Position numbers and translations under genes: made by a program
Source: Denitratisoma sp. DHT3
Lineage (GTDB): Bacteria; Pseudomonadota; Gammaproteobacteria; Burkholderiales; Rhodocyclaceae
Reading direction: 5' to 3'
DNA: 64,000 nucleotides
Assembly (NCBI RefSeq): GCF_007833355.1
Contig: NZ_CP020914.1
Location: forward strand, 3,334,047 to 3,398,046
Part shown: positions 54,636-63,469 of the stretch, piece by piece
How the letters are laid out: each line of letters begins with the position of its first letter
How positions within the stretch are numbered: position 1 is the first letter of the stretch
The notes under the pieces: model-generated
The model's input: only the letters and a program-made list of their open reading frames with translations
Database searches by the model: none
What the model was told of the DNA's origin: nothing

Positions 54636-56930
54636 ATGACGAAAAATCTTCCCGTTGCAGCATTTTCCGCGAGCGACACCGTGCCGAATCTCTGGCGCGA
54701 CAGAATCCTTTCCCACCTGGGCGCGGGCGAGCGCCTGCTGGCCTGGATGGAGCCGGATCTCGACGCCCGGCTGCATTTCGAGCGCGGCCTGCTGGTGGTC
54801 ACCGACCGGCGCCTGCTGGCCTGGACGCCAGGCGCGGAAGCCTGGCGGGAGTGGCCCTACCGGGAAGGGCTGCGGCTCTCCCACCACGACCATGCCGGCG
54901 TCGGCATCCTGGAACTGCAGGACGCATCGGCCCGCCTGGCCCACTGGCGCTATACCCTGGGGCAGAACCTGGCGGCCCAGCGTCTTGCCGATCAGTTCGA
55001 TCGGCAGCGGGACAGCTTCCTCGATGGCGTCCCGCTTCCGGTGGACGACGGCGCCGTCTGCCCCCGCTGCAAGGCGCCGCTGGGGCCGGACCAGGATGAG
55101 TGTCCGGTCTGCGCCCGGGAAATCCACACGCCGCCTTCCACCTGGACCCTGCTGCGTCTGTGGCGCTTCGCACGGCCCTATCGGGGGCAGCTGCTGTCCG
55201 GCTTCCTGCTGACCCTGACGGCCACCGCCGCGACCCTGGTGCCGCCCTATCTGTCCATGCCGCTGATGGACAACGTGCTGATCCCCTTCCAGAACGGCAA
55301 GCCGATCGACGTCGGCCTGGTGACGCTCTACCTGGGCGGCCTGCTGGGCGCGGCGCTCCTGGCCTGGGGCCTGGGCTGGGCGCGGACCTACATCCTGGCC
55401 CTGGTCAGCGAGCGCATCGGCGCCGACCTGCGCACCACCACCTACGAGCACCTGCTGAAGCTGTCGCTCGAATATTTCGGCGGCAAGCGCACCGGTGACC
55501 TGATGGCCCGCATCGGCTCCGAGAGCGACCGCATCTGCGTCTTCCTTTCCCTGCACCTGCTGGACTTCGCCACCGACGTGCTGATGATCGGCATGACGGC
55601 GGCGATCCTGATCTCGATCAATCCCTGGCTGGCGCTGGTGACCCTGCTGCCGCTGCCCCTGATCGCCTGGATGATCCACCTGGTGCGCGACCGGCTGCGC
55701 ACCGGCTTCGAGAAGGTGGACCGGATCTGGTCCGAAGTCACCAACGTGCTGGCCGACACCATTCCCGGCATCCGCGTGGTCAAGGCCTTCGCCCAGGAGC
55801 GGCGCGAGGTGGCGCGTTTCCGCGAGGCCAACCAGCACAACCTGGCGATCAACGACCGGGTGAATCGCGTCTGGTCGCTGTTCTCCCCCACCGTGACCCT
55901 GCTCACCGAGACCGGCCTGCTGGTGGTCTGGGCCTTCGGCATCTGGCAGGTGTCGAAGAACCAGATCACCGTCGGCGTACTGACCGCCTTCATCGCCTAT
56001 ATCGGCCGCTTCTACACCCGGCTCGACTCGATGAGCCGCATCGTTTCCGTGACCCAGAAGGCGGCCGCCGGCGCCAAGCGCATTTTCGACATCCTCGACC
56101 ATGTCTCCAGCGTGCCCGAACCGCAGCAACCGGTGCATCTGGACCAGGTGCGGGGCGCGATCGAGCTGCGCGGCGTCGGCTTCCGCTACGGCAACCGCTC
56201 GGTGATCCGCAACCTCGACTTCAGCATCCGGCCCGGCGAGATGATCGGCCTGGTGGGCCACAGCGGCTCCGGCAAGAGCACCCTGGTGAACCTGATCTGC
56301 CGCTTCTACGACGTCAGCGAAGGGGCGGTCCAGGTGGATGGCGTGGACATCCGTTCCCTGCCCGTGGCGGAATACCGGCGCCACATCGGCCTGGTGCTGC
56401 AGGAGCCCTTCCTCTTCTTCGGCACCATCGCCGACAACATCGCCTACGGCAAGCCCGGCGCCAGCCGGGCGGAAATCATCGCCGCCGCCCGCGCCGCCCA
56501 TGCCCACGAGTTCATCCTGCGCCTGCCGCTGGGCTACGACTCCCTGGTGGGGGAGCGGGGCCAGGGGCTCTCCGGCGGCGAGCGCCAGCGCCTGTCGATC
56601 GCGCGGGCGCTCTTGATCGACCCGCGCATCCTGATCATGGACGAGGCCACCTCCTCGGTGGATACGGAGACCGAAAAGGAAATCCAGAAGGCGTTGGACA
56701 ATCTGGTCCAGGGGCGCACCACCATCGCCATCGCCCACCGCCTGTCCACCCTGCGCCGCGCCGACCGGCTGGTGGTGATGGACCGCGGCCAGATCGTCGA
56801 AGTCGGCAACCACGAGCAGCTGATGGCCCGGGAAGGCCACTACTACCGGCTGTACCAGGCCCAGGCCCGCAATGTCGATGTGGATGGGATGGATGGCGAT
56901 GGACGGACCGGGGAGAGCGGCGATGACTGA
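54636..56930 (+). CDS. Cyanophycin-associated ABC transporter with N-terminal PH-like and zinc-ribbon domains
   Basis: I start at ATG 54636 (MTKNLPVAAFSASDTV), giving 764 residues; the frame is open about 65 codons upstream. Order: a PH-like domain (about 30-125, ARLHFERGLLVVTDRRLLAW), a zinc ribbon CPRC...CPVC (near 145-162), a six-helix ABC exporter domain (about 180-475), and an ATPase with Walker A GHSGSGKS (near 545), LSGGERQR, Walker B ILIMDEATSS and H-loop IAHRLS. It is a homodimeric exporter half-transporter by family; the substrate is unknown. It diverges from cphA' and overlaps the DUF1854 gene. Such ABC-DUF1854 pairs recur beside cphA genes, as I recall. Confidence 0.92.
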   Translation: MTKNLPVAAFSASDTVPNLWRDRILSHLGAGERLLAWMEPDLDARLHFERGLLVVTDRRLLAWTPGAEAWREWPYREGLRLSHHDHAGVGILELQDASARLAHWRYTLGQNLAAQRLADQFDRQRDSFLDGVPLPVDDGAVCPRCKAPLGPDQDECPVCAREIHTPPSTWTLLRLWRFARPYRGQLLSGFLLTLTATAATLVPPYLSMPLMDNVLIPFQNGKPIDVGLVTLYLGGLLGAALLAWGLGWARTYILALVSERIGADLRTTTYEHLLKLSLEYFGGKRTGDLMARIGSESDRICVFLSLHLLDFATDVLMIGMTAAILISINPWLALVTLLPLPLIAWMIHLVRDRLRTGFEKVDRIWSEVTNVLADTIPGIRVVKAFAQERREVARFREANQHNLAINDRVNRVWSLFSPTVTLLTETGLLVVWAFGIWQVSKNQITVGVLTAFIAYIGRFYTRLDSMSRIVSVTQKAAAGAKRIFDILDHVSSVPEPQQPVHLDQVRGAIELRGVGFRYGNRSVIRNLDFSIRPGEMIGLVGHSGSGKSTLVNLICRFYDVSEGAVQVDGVDIRSLPVAEYRRHIGLVLQEPFLFFGTIADNIAYGKPGASRAEIIAAARAAHAHEFILRLPLGYDSLVGERGQGLSGGERQRLSIARALLIDPRILIMDEATSSVDTETEKEIQKALDNLVQGRTTIAIAHRLSTLRRADRLVVMDRGQIVEVGNHEQLMAREGHYYRLYQAQARNVDVDGMDGDGRTGESGDD

Positions 56931-57384
56931 ATTCCAACTGACGCGCAATGCTTTCGGCCGGCTGGTGTTCACCGCCGGCGGCGAGTCACACAGCGGCGTG
57001 GTGCCGGTGCGCGCCTTCCCCATCGCCGCACCCGACGAGGGCCTGGCCCTGGTCAATGCCGAGGGTCACGAAGTCGCCTGGATCGAACGCATGACGGAGC
57101 TGCCGGCCGACCAGCGCAGCCTGCTGGAGGAGGAACTGGCGAGCCGGGAGTTCATGCCGGAGATCTGCCGCATCCACGGCGTTTCGAGCTTCGCCACGCC
57201 CAGCACCTGGCAGGTGGAGACCCACCGGGGGGAAACGGCTTTCGTCCTCAAGGGCGAGGAGGACATCCGCCGCCTGGGACACCATACGCTGCTGATCGCC
57301 GACAGCCACGGCATCCAGTTCCTGATCCGGGACATCAAGGTCCTGGACCGGCACAGCCGCAAGCTGCTGGATCGTTTCCTCTAG
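56923..57384 (+). CDS. DUF1854 protein (cyanophycin-associated)
   Basis: I start at ATG 56923 (MTEFQLTRNAFGRLVFTA), overlapping the ABC gene by 8 bp, which gives 153 residues. It is a soluble protein with DUF1854 features, including the acidic LLEEELASREFMPEICRI and the end GIQFLIRDIKVLDRHSRKLLDRFL. Its function is unknown; the tight overlap implies it works with the ABC protein. Its TAG stop codon lies inside the 4-bp target duplication CTAG of the IS1380-family element, so the insertion left the protein intact. Confidence 0.9.
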   Translation: MTEFQLTRNAFGRLVFTAGGESHSGVVPVRAFPIAAPDEGLALVNAEGHEVAWIERMTELPADQRSLLEEELASREFMPEICRIHGVSSFATPSTWQVETHRGETAFVLKGEEDIRRLGHHTLLIADSHGIQFLIRDIKVLDRHSRKLLDRFL

Positions 57385-57459
57385 CCCGGATATTTCACCA
57401 GCCCTATGATTTGGGCGCGTAGATATGCTGGACGGGTTGATCGTGATGCGTGTGGAGGC

Positions 57460-57482
57460 ATTTGATCAAATCTTGATCAAAT
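57460..57482. repeat. Tandem TTGATCAAAT repeat in the IS end
   Basis: The 12-bp palindrome ATTTGATCAAAT (57460-57471) is followed at once by a second TTGATCAAAT (57473-57482). It lies inside the element, between its left end and the transposase stop codon, and may bind transposase or host factors. Confidence 0.4.
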
Positions 57483-57550
57483 AAGCGAATTTCAGACGGA
57501 CTTCCCCCAACCCCCGAAGCTCACCATGTCGGGGACGCACTCGGTTGCGG

Positions 57551-58864
57551 CTATGGAGACGCCAAGGCGTTGGCGGCGATGAAGTAGATATCGCGCAGCG
57601 GATGGTGCGACGCCAGCAGGATGCGAATGCGCCGCGTATTGCGAATCACCGCCGCCCCGATCTTGAGCAGTTTTACGCGAATCGTCGCCGCCGTGGCCTT
57701 CGCCAGATCGGTGTGCCGGAGCGCGATCTCGCGCAGGCGTTGCATCAGCGTGTAAGCCAATGCCGAGAACAAGATGCGCAGCCAGTTGGCCAGGAACTTG
57801 TGGCAACTGGCGCGCGTACCGAACAGATCCAACTGGGTTTCCTTGATCCGGTTCTCGGCCTCGCCCCGCTGGCAGTAGAGGTCGTCATACAGCTCCTCGG
57901 CAGGACGGTCGAGGTTGGTCACGATGAAACGCGGATTGGTGCCCTGGACGCCAAACTCCAGGCGGGTGATCAGGCGTCGTTCCCGATCCCAGCTCTTGGC
58001 GGCGTAGGAGAATTGCCGGATCAGTCGCTGCTTGACCCCGGTGTCGTGGAAAGCCTGCGCCATCGTCTGCTCCCAGTCAGCTACGTGGCGATGCAGACGG
58101 GCATTCCTCGCCATCCCGATGATGTAGCCGACGCCGTGGCGTTCGCACCAGCGGATCAGGCGCTGGCGGCAGAATCCCGAATCCCCGCGCACAATGATCC
58201 GCAGGGCCGGCCAGGTCTGGCGTAGCCGGGTCACGATCAGCTTGATTACGGCGGCCGCATGCTTGGCACCGTCGATCCGGCTGCGGCGCAGGACGCAGGC
58301 GAGCATGGCCTTGCCAGCGAACACATACAGGGGCAGGTAGCAGTAGTGGTCGTAGTAGGCGTGGAACTCGGTCTGTTCCTGTTCCCCGTGCAGCGGGATG
58401 TCGGAGGCGTCGATGTCCAGCACCAGTTCCTCCGGACAGGTCGCCTGGCTAGCAATGAACTGGTCGACCAGTACCCGGTTCAAGGCCACGATGTCCGATC
58501 GCGTGGCCCGCTGCTCCAGCCGACACAGGGTCGGGCTGCTGCCCAATTCATCACCCGTGCCGACGGCGGTTTGCATCAGCGGGTCGTTGCGCAGGGCGGC
58601 ATGGTCGTTCAGATCCTCGTACCCGCAGCACAGGGCATACAGGCGCTGGGCGACCAGGTCGCGCATCCCATGCGTGATGCGATCCTGATCCCGTGGGTCG
58701 TGCAGTGCTTCCGCTACCGCACGTGACAATCCAATGCGCCGGTCGACTTGCCGCAGCAGCATCAGGCCGCCATCGGAACTGAGCGCGCCACCCTCAAAAT
58801 TCGCCTCAATCGTGCAACGACCCAGGCGCCCAAACTCCATGTCCCCACGCGTACAATTTGGCAT
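57551..58864 (-). CDS. IS1380-family transposase
   Basis: A 437-residue transposase of the DDE superfamily, full length for IS1380. Conserved features include GGLMLLRQVDRRIGLSR, the catalytic LVLDIDASD (first Asp region), IIVRGDSGFCR (second Asp) and the YCQRGEAENRIKE block with the Glu. It mobilises the surrounding element by cut-and-paste. The reading frame is uninterrupted. Confidence 0.93.
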   Translation of the reverse strand: MPNCTRGDMEFGRLGRCTIEANFEGGALSSDGGLMLLRQVDRRIGLSRAVAEALHDPRDQDRITHGMRDLVAQRLYALCCGYEDLNDHAALRNDPLMQTAVGTGDELGSSPTLCRLEQRATRSDIVALNRVLVDQFIASQATCPEELVLDIDASDIPLHGEQEQTEFHAYYDHYCYLPLYVFAGKAMLACVLRRSRIDGAKHAAAVIKLIVTRLRQTWPALRIIVRGDSGFCRQRLIRWCERHGVGYIIGMARNARLHRHVADWEQTMAQAFHDTGVKQRLIRQFSYAAKSWDRERRLITRLEFGVQGTNPRFIVTNLDRPAEELYDDLYCQRGEAENRIKETQLDLFGTRASCHKFLANWLRILFSALAYTLMQRLREIALRHTDLAKATAATIRVKLLKIGAAVIRNTRRIRILLASHHPLRDIYFIAANALASP

Positions 58865-58979
58865 CGGCGGAATACTCCGTTAACCCTGTCTCGACACCAG
58901 TATTAACGCGCCTCACGGCGATTCCGCCGACCTACTTTCGTGAAATATTCGGGCTAGCCTGGACCGGGAGTGCCGTTTC

Positions 58980-59423
58980 ATGAAGCGTCTTCTTTGCCTA
59001 CTGATAACCTTCGCCGGCGCGGCAAGCGCGTCGTGGGGCCAGCAGAGTCTGCCGGCGATGGAACTTTCCGCCGGCATCCACCGCATCGAGGCCGAGGTGG
59101 CTTCGACCCAGCCGCAGCGCATGCAGGGTCTCATGCACCGCCAGTCGATGGCCGCCAATCACGGCATGCTGTTCGTCTTCACCCAGCAGGCGCGGCACTG
59201 CATGTGGATGAAGAACACCCTGTTGCCGTTGGCCGTCGCCTTCCTGGACGAGCAGGGGCGGATTCTCAACGTCGCCGAGATGCGGCCCGGCAGCGAGGAG
59301 ACCCATTGCGCCGCGAGCCCCGCCCGCTATGCCCTGGAAATGAACACCGGCTGGTTCAAAAGCCGCGGCCTGACCGCCGGCGCCGTCATCCGCGGCGTGG
59401 ACAAGGCGCCGGTGCCGCAATGA
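58980..59423 (+). CDS. DUF192 exported protein
   Basis: A 147-residue protein with a signal peptide (MKRLLCLLITFAGAASASWG, likely cleavage near residue 20). The mature part is a DUF192 domain: QRMQGLMHRQSMAANHGMLF, CMWMKNTLLPLAVAFLD and GWFKSRGLTAG. The function of DUF192 is unknown; a periplasmic location is inferred. It begins 22 bp after the right CTAG copy of the IS, and its stop codon overlaps the start of the oxidoreductase gene (ATGA). Confidence 0.88.
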   Translation: MKRLLCLLITFAGAASASWGQQSLPAMELSAGIHRIEAEVASTQPQRMQGLMHRQSMAANHGMLFVFTQQARHCMWMKNTLLPLAVAFLDEQGRILNVAEMRPGSEETHCAASPARYALEMNTGWFKSRGLTAGAVIRGVDKAPVPQ

Positions 59424-60400
59424 AGCAGATTCACTACGATGTCGCTGGCGGGCCGGAGGTGCTGCGACTGGTCGAGGCGCCGCGTCCACAGCCGGGGCCG
59501 GGCGAGGCGCTGATCGAGGTGCACTACGCCGGCGTCAATCGTCCGGATGTGGTCCAGCGTTCCGGCAACTATCCCCCGCCGCCGGGCAGTTCGCCGGTGC
59601 TGGGGCTGGAAGTGGCCGGCACCATCGCCGCCCTGGGTGCCGGCGTGGAAGGCTGGCGGATCGGCGATGCCGTCGCGGCGCTGACCCCGGGGGGCGGCTA
59701 TGCCGAGTATTGCGTCGCCCCCGTCGGCCAGTTGCTGCCGGTTCCCGACGGACTGGGCCTGGCCGAGGCGGCGGGCCTGCCGGAGAACTGGTTCACCGTC
59801 TGGCACAACCTGATGGACCTGGGGCGGCTGAAGGCCGGTGAGCGTCTCCTGGTGCACGGCGGTTCCGGCGGCATCGGCCTGGCGGCGATCCAGTTGGGCA
59901 AGCTGGTCGGCGCGGAGGTTTTCGCCACCGCCGGCAGCGCCGAGAAAATCGAGGTCTGCCGGGCGTTCGGCGCCGACTGGGGCATCGACTACCGGCAGGA
60001 GGACTTCGTCGCCCGCATCCGCGAGATCACCGCCAAGACCGGCGTCGACGTGATCCTGGACATGGTGGGCGGCCCCTACCTGCAGAAGAATCTTTCCCTC
60101 TTGCGCCAGGACGGGCGCCTGGTGCTGATCGCCTTTCTCCAGGGCAGCCGCGTCGAGTTCGATTTCATGAACGTGATGATGCGGCGTCTGACCATCACCG
60201 GCTCCACCATGCGGCCGCGCACTCTGGCGGAGAAGACCGCCATCCGCGATGCCCTGCTGCAGCAGGTCTGGCCGGCCGTCGCGGCCGGGAAAGTCCGCAC
60301 CCGCATTCATCAGATCTTTCCTCTGTCCGAGGCAGTGGAGGCTCATCGGCTGATGGAGAGCAGCCGCCACATGGGCAAGATCCTGTTGCAGGTACGGTAA
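59420..60400 (+). CDS. NAD(P)H quinone oxidoreductase, PIG3-like (MDR family)
   Basis: I start at ATG 59420 (MKQIHYDVAGGPEVLRL), which overlaps the DUF192 stop codon; the protein has 326 residues. It is a zinc-free medium-chain dehydrogenase: GroES-like fold with YAGVNRPDVVQRSG, GLEVAGTIAALG, NADPH site LLVHGGSGGIGLAAIQLGK near residue 145, and MVGGPYLQKNLSLL. PIG3/QOR-type enzymes reduce quinones with NADPH. The link to cyanophycin may be only positional. Confidence 0.9.
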   Translation: MKQIHYDVAGGPEVLRLVEAPRPQPGPGEALIEVHYAGVNRPDVVQRSGNYPPPPGSSPVLGLEVAGTIAALGAGVEGWRIGDAVAALTPGGGYAEYCVAPVGQLLPVPDGLGLAEAAGLPENWFTVWHNLMDLGRLKAGERLLVHGGSGGIGLAAIQLGKLVGAEVFATAGSAEKIEVCRAFGADWGIDYRQEDFVARIREITAKTGVDVILDMVGGPYLQKNLSLLRQDGRLVLIAFLQGSRVEFDFMNVMMRRLTITGSTMRPRTLAEKTAIRDALLQQVWPAVAAGKVRTRIHQIFPLSEAVEAHRLMESSRHMGKILLQVR

Positions 60401-60759
60401 GCGGCGTCCGCCGCCAGAGGAAGAAGAAAAAACGGTAGGGGGCGTCCTTGCAGGGAGTTCCGCCCCCTGAGGCAAGTCGGATTCCGTTGCGGATACCCGT
60501 GCCTCCGAAGACCGCGTAAAGGAGAACAGCGGGACGGACTGTAACGAGTCATTCTTACGAATCACTGACGATCGGGCCATTTTCGTGATGTCTGAATATC
60601 GCGCTGCGCCTGTAAGTATCGGGTAAGTCATTCCTCCTAGCATGAGTTTCGAATCCCCGCGCGGGGCGCCGGCCGGCGCCGCGTGCGGGGAGGACGGTCG
60701 GTATTCGTCCGGACGGCGGACGCCGATCAATTCGATCAATGCGGTGGAGGAGGAAAACC
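60401..60759 (+). other. Leader and promoter region of the yjcH-actP operon
   Basis: This 359-bp gap has no gene that I can see. It contains strong GC palindromes, CCCCGCGCGGGG (60655-60666) and a 16-bp one at 60665-60680, closed by an outer CCCCGC/GCGGGG stem (60655-60660 with 60685-60690). This makes a probable structured leader 70-105 nt before yjcH. GGAGGAGG (60746-60753) is the yjcH ribosome site. A GG-N10-GC pair at 60438-60451 could be a sigma-54 box but matches poorly. Confidence 0.5.
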
Positions 60760-61068
60760 ATGAGGCAGGAACTTGCCCAGCGGGTCCAGGCGGACCCGGA
60801 GTTTCAGGAGTTGGTGCATAAAAAACGCAGTCTGAGCTGGACCTTGACGGCGCTGATGCTGGTGATCTATTTCGGTTTCGTGCTGCTGGTCGCCCTGGCG
60901 CCCGGCGTACTCAAGCAGTCCCTTTCCGGCGGGCTGACCACCGTCGGCATTCCGATGGGGATCGGCGTCATTCTCAGCGCCTTCGTCCTGACCGGGATTT
61001 ACGTCTTCCGCGCCAACCGCGAGTTCGACGATCTGACCCATGAGATTGTGGAAAGGGCGACCAAATAA
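60760..61068 (+). CDS. yjcH: DUF485 membrane protein YjcH
   Basis: I start at ATG 60760 ([19 protein letters not shown]), after GGAGGAGG, giving 102 residues. Two TM helices (about 24-46 and 60-84) and a short charged tail match the DUF485/YjcH family that accompanies ActP symporters. Its function is poorly known; an accessory role for the symporter is the usual suggestion. Its stop codon overlaps the actP start (TAATG), giving tight coupling. Confidence 0.9.
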   Translation: MRQELAQRVQADPEFQELVHKKRSLSWTLTALMLVIYFGFVLLVALAPGVLKQSLSGGLTTVGIPMGIGVILSAFVLTGIYVFRANREFDDLTHEIVERATK

Positions 61069-62789
61069 TGAAAGCCATCTTTTCCCATCCCCTGGGGAGG
61101 GGGGCGCTGGGCCTGATGCTGTTGTCCGTGTCCGCCGCCGCGCTGGCCGCGGGCGGCGATCTGGGCCAGGCGCAGAAACAGGCGACCAACTGGCCCGCGA
61201 TCGCGATGTTCGGGGTTTTCGTCGCCTTCACGCTGGCCATTACCAAATGGGCCGCCGCGCGCACCAAGTCCGCGGCGGATTTCTACGCCGCCGGCGGCGG
61301 GATCACCGGATTCCAGAACGGCCTGGCGATCGCCGGCGACTACATGTCGGCGGCCTCCTTCCTCGGCATCTCCTCGATGGTCTTCGCCAAGGGCTATGAC
61401 GGTCTGCTGTATTCCATCGGCTGGCTGGTGGGCTGGCCCATCATCACCTTCCTGATCGCGGAGCGGCTGCGCAATCTGGGCAAGTACACCTACGCCGACG
61501 TGGCCTCCTTCCGCCTGGCCCAGACGCCGGTGCGTTCGATGGCCGCGACCGGCACCCTGGTGGTGGTGGCGTTCTACCTGATCGCCCAGATGGTGGGCGC
61601 GGGCCAGCTGATCAAGCTGCTGTTCGGCCTCGACTACATGACGGCGGAAATCATCGTCGGCGTGCTGATGGTGTCCTACGTGCTGTTTGGCGGCATGCTG
61701 GCCACCACCTGGGTGCAGGTGATCAAGGCGGTGATGCTGCTGGCGGGCGCGACCTTCATGGCCGGCGCCGTGCTGTGGCAGAACGGCATGTCGCCGGAGG
61801 CGATGTTCGCCAAGGCGGTGACGGTGTTCCAGGAGGCCAACAAGGTGTCGGACGGCAAGGTCATCATGGGGCCGGGTTCGCTGATCAAGGACCCCGTCGA
61901 CGCCGTCTCCCTGGGCCTGGCGCTGATGTTCGGCACGGCCGGCCTGCCGCACATCCTGATGCGCTTCTTCACCGTGCAGAACGCCAAGGAGGCGCGCAAG
62001 TCGGTGTTCTACGCGACGGGCTTCATCGGCTACTTCTATATCCTGACCTTCATCATCGGCTTCGGCGCGATTCTCTTCGTCTCCACCAATCCGGAGTATC
62101 TGGACGCGGCGAAGATGGCGGTGTCCGGGAAGCTGGAACTGAAGGGCGGCGGCAATATGGCGGCGGTGCATCTGGCTCATGCGGTCGGCGGCAACATGTT
62201 CCTCGGCTTCATCTCGGCCGTGGCCTTCGCCACCATCCTCGCCGTGGTCGCCGGCCTCACCCTGTCCGGCGCTTCCGCGGTGTCGCACGACCTCTACGCC
62301 AACGTCTTCGCCCGGGGCCGCAGCAACGAGCAGGACGAGATCCGGGTCTCCAAGATCGCCACTGTCTGCCTGGGTGTCGTCGCCATCCTGCTGGGCATCG
62401 TGTTCGAGAAGCAGAACGTGGCCTACATGGTCGGCCTGGCCTTCGCGATCGCCGCTTCGGCCAATTTCCCGGTGCTGATCCTCTCCATGTACTGGAAGGG
62501 TCTGACCACCCGCGGCGCGGTGGTCGGCGGCTTCGTCGGCCTGATCAGTTCGGTGACCCTGATCGTGATGACCAAAAGCGTCTGGGTGGACACCTTGAAA
62601 ATGGCCAAGGAACCGCTGATTCCCTACACCAATCCGGCGATGTTCTCGATGGCGGCAGCCTTCTTCTGCTGCTGGCTGTTCTCGGTGATGGACAAGAGCA
62701 GCCGGGCAGCCAAGGAGCAGGAAGCGTTCGCTCCCCAGTTCGTCCGTTCCATGACGGGCATCGGCGCCGCAGGCGCGGCGAGCCACTGA
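61068..62789 (+). CDS. actP: Cation/acetate symporter (SSS family)
   Basis: A 573-residue sodium:solute symporter with an N-terminal hydrophobic segment that may be cleaved and about 13 TM helices. Seen: [47 protein letters not shown] and [15 protein letters not shown], all typical of ActP. It imports acetate and related short carboxylates with a cation. It fits with aceA in the same window for growth on acetate. A strong terminator follows. Confidence 0.93.
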   Translation: MKAIFSHPLGRGALGLMLLSVSAAALAAGGDLGQAQKQATNWPAIAMFGVFVAFTLAITKWAAARTKSAADFYAAGGGITGFQNGLAIAGDYMSAASFLGISSMVFAKGYDGLLYSIGWLVGWPIITFLIAERLRNLGKYTYADVASFRLAQTPVRSMAATGTLVVVAFYLIAQMVGAGQLIKLLFGLDYMTAEIIVGVLMVSYVLFGGMLATTWVQVIKAVMLLAGATFMAGAVLWQNGMSPEAMFAKAVTVFQEANKVSDGKVIMGPGSLIKDPVDAVSLGLALMFGTAGLPHILMRFFTVQNAKEARKSVFYATGFIGYFYILTFIIGFGAILFVSTNPEYLDAAKMAVSGKLELKGGGNMAAVHLAHAVGGNMFLGFISAVAFATILAVVAGLTLSGASAVSHDLYANVFARGRSNEQDEIRVSKIATVCLGVVAILLGIVFEKQNVAYMVGLAFAIAASANFPVLILSMYWKGLTTRGAVVGGFVGLISSVTLIVMTKSVWVDTLKMAKEPLIPYTNPAMFSMAAAFFCCWLFSVMDKSSRAAKEQEAFAPQFVRSMTGIGAAGAASH

Positions 62790-62806
62790 GTCTTGGTTCC
62801 TCGCAC

Positions 62807-62834
62807 AGCCCCGCCAGTCGGCGGGGCTTTTTTT
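62807..62834 (+). terminator. Intrinsic terminator after actP
   Basis: Perfect 9-bp arms AGCCCCGCC (62807-62815) and GGCGGGGCT (62820-62828) with an AGTC loop are followed by a run of seven T (62828-62834). Confidence 0.93.
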
Positions 62835-62856
62835 CATGGGCGTTCGCGCGGCGCGG

Positions 62857-63468
62857 CTATGCCGGCCGGTGCAGCTTGACGAAGGCCAGCGCAGCCATCA
62901 GGGCGTCGTTGAAGGCGTCGTGCTCGTCGCGCAGCGGCAGGTTCAGGTCGCGGAGAATTTCCATGAAGCGCAGGTCGATGAAGGTATTGGGGTTCTGCCG
63001 GTATTTGTGGTCGTAATAGAGGGCCGAGACCTCGATCTTTTCCTGGGGCAGTGGAATTCCAAGGAACGGCCGGACCAGCTTGTCGAGCATGGCCACGTCG
63101 AACTCAAGGTAGTAACCCACCAGGGGGCGGTTGCCGACGAATTCCAGGAAGCGGCGGATGGCTTCTTCCGGCGCCAGGCCGGTCCGTACGTCCATTTCCC
63201 GCAGGCGATGGATGCGGATGCTGGGGGCGCTGAGGGCGATGCCGGGCCTGACGATCAGTTCCAGCCGCTCGCTGGTCAGGATGCGCTGTCCCCGGATGCG
63301 GACGGCGCCGATGGCGATGATTTCGTCGCGCGCCGTGTCGAGGCCGGTGGTTTCGCAATCCACGGCAACCCATTCCCCGGCGGGGGGCGGATCGAAGAGG
63401 AAACGGAATTCGGGGCGCCGCAGCCGGTGCCGCCACCAGCGCCGTTGCAGGCGGCGGAATAGCTGCAT
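62857..63468 (-). CDS. DnaQ-like 3'-5' exonuclease
   Basis: A 203-residue DEDDh exonuclease. Exo I is VAVDCETTGLD near residue 37, Exo II is GYYLEFDVAMLD near 115, and Exo III is HDAFNDALMAALAF near 182. It degrades single-stranded DNA or RNA from the 3' end. It does not look like the replicative epsilon subunit. It begins 1 bp after the stop codon of the DUF294 gene; this pair next to an ActP-type symporter is a recurring arrangement, as I recall. Convergent with actP. Confidence 0.9.
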   Translation of the reverse strand: MQLFRRLQRRWWRHRLRRPEFRFLFDPPPAGEWVAVDCETTGLDTARDEIIAIGAVRIRGQRILTSERLELIVRPGIALSAPSIRIHRLREMDVRTGLAPEEAIRRFLEFVGNRPLVGYYLEFDVAMLDKLVRPFLGIPLPQEKIEVSALYYDHKYRQNPNTFIDLRFMEILRDLNLPLRDEHDAFNDALMAALAFVKLHRPA

Positions 63469-63469
63469 T

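Larger units (their letters stand above)
57385..58953 (-). mobile_element. IS1380-family insertion sequence with CTAG target duplication
   Basis: A 1569-bp element bounded by inverted ends CCCGGATATTTCAC (57385-57398) and, on the other strand, CCCGAATATTTCAC (58940-58953), with one mismatch in 14. The flanking tetranucleotide CTAG is duplicated at 57381-57384 and 58954-58957, a 4-bp target duplication as expected for this family. It encodes one transposase on the minus strand. Intact ends, an intact transposase and a perfect target duplication indicate a recent insertion. Before insertion, DUF1854 and the DUF192 gene would have been about 25 bp apart. Confidence 0.92.

Noticed and set aside
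57385-57550. Disruption of the DUF1854 gene by the IS
   Set aside because: The target duplication recreates the stop codon at the junction, so the protein is complete.
60438-60451. Sigma-54 promoter upstream of yjcH
   Set aside because: The GG-N10-GC spacing and TTGCA are present, but the -24 element matches the consensus poorly and a poly-G run makes the match easy by chance.
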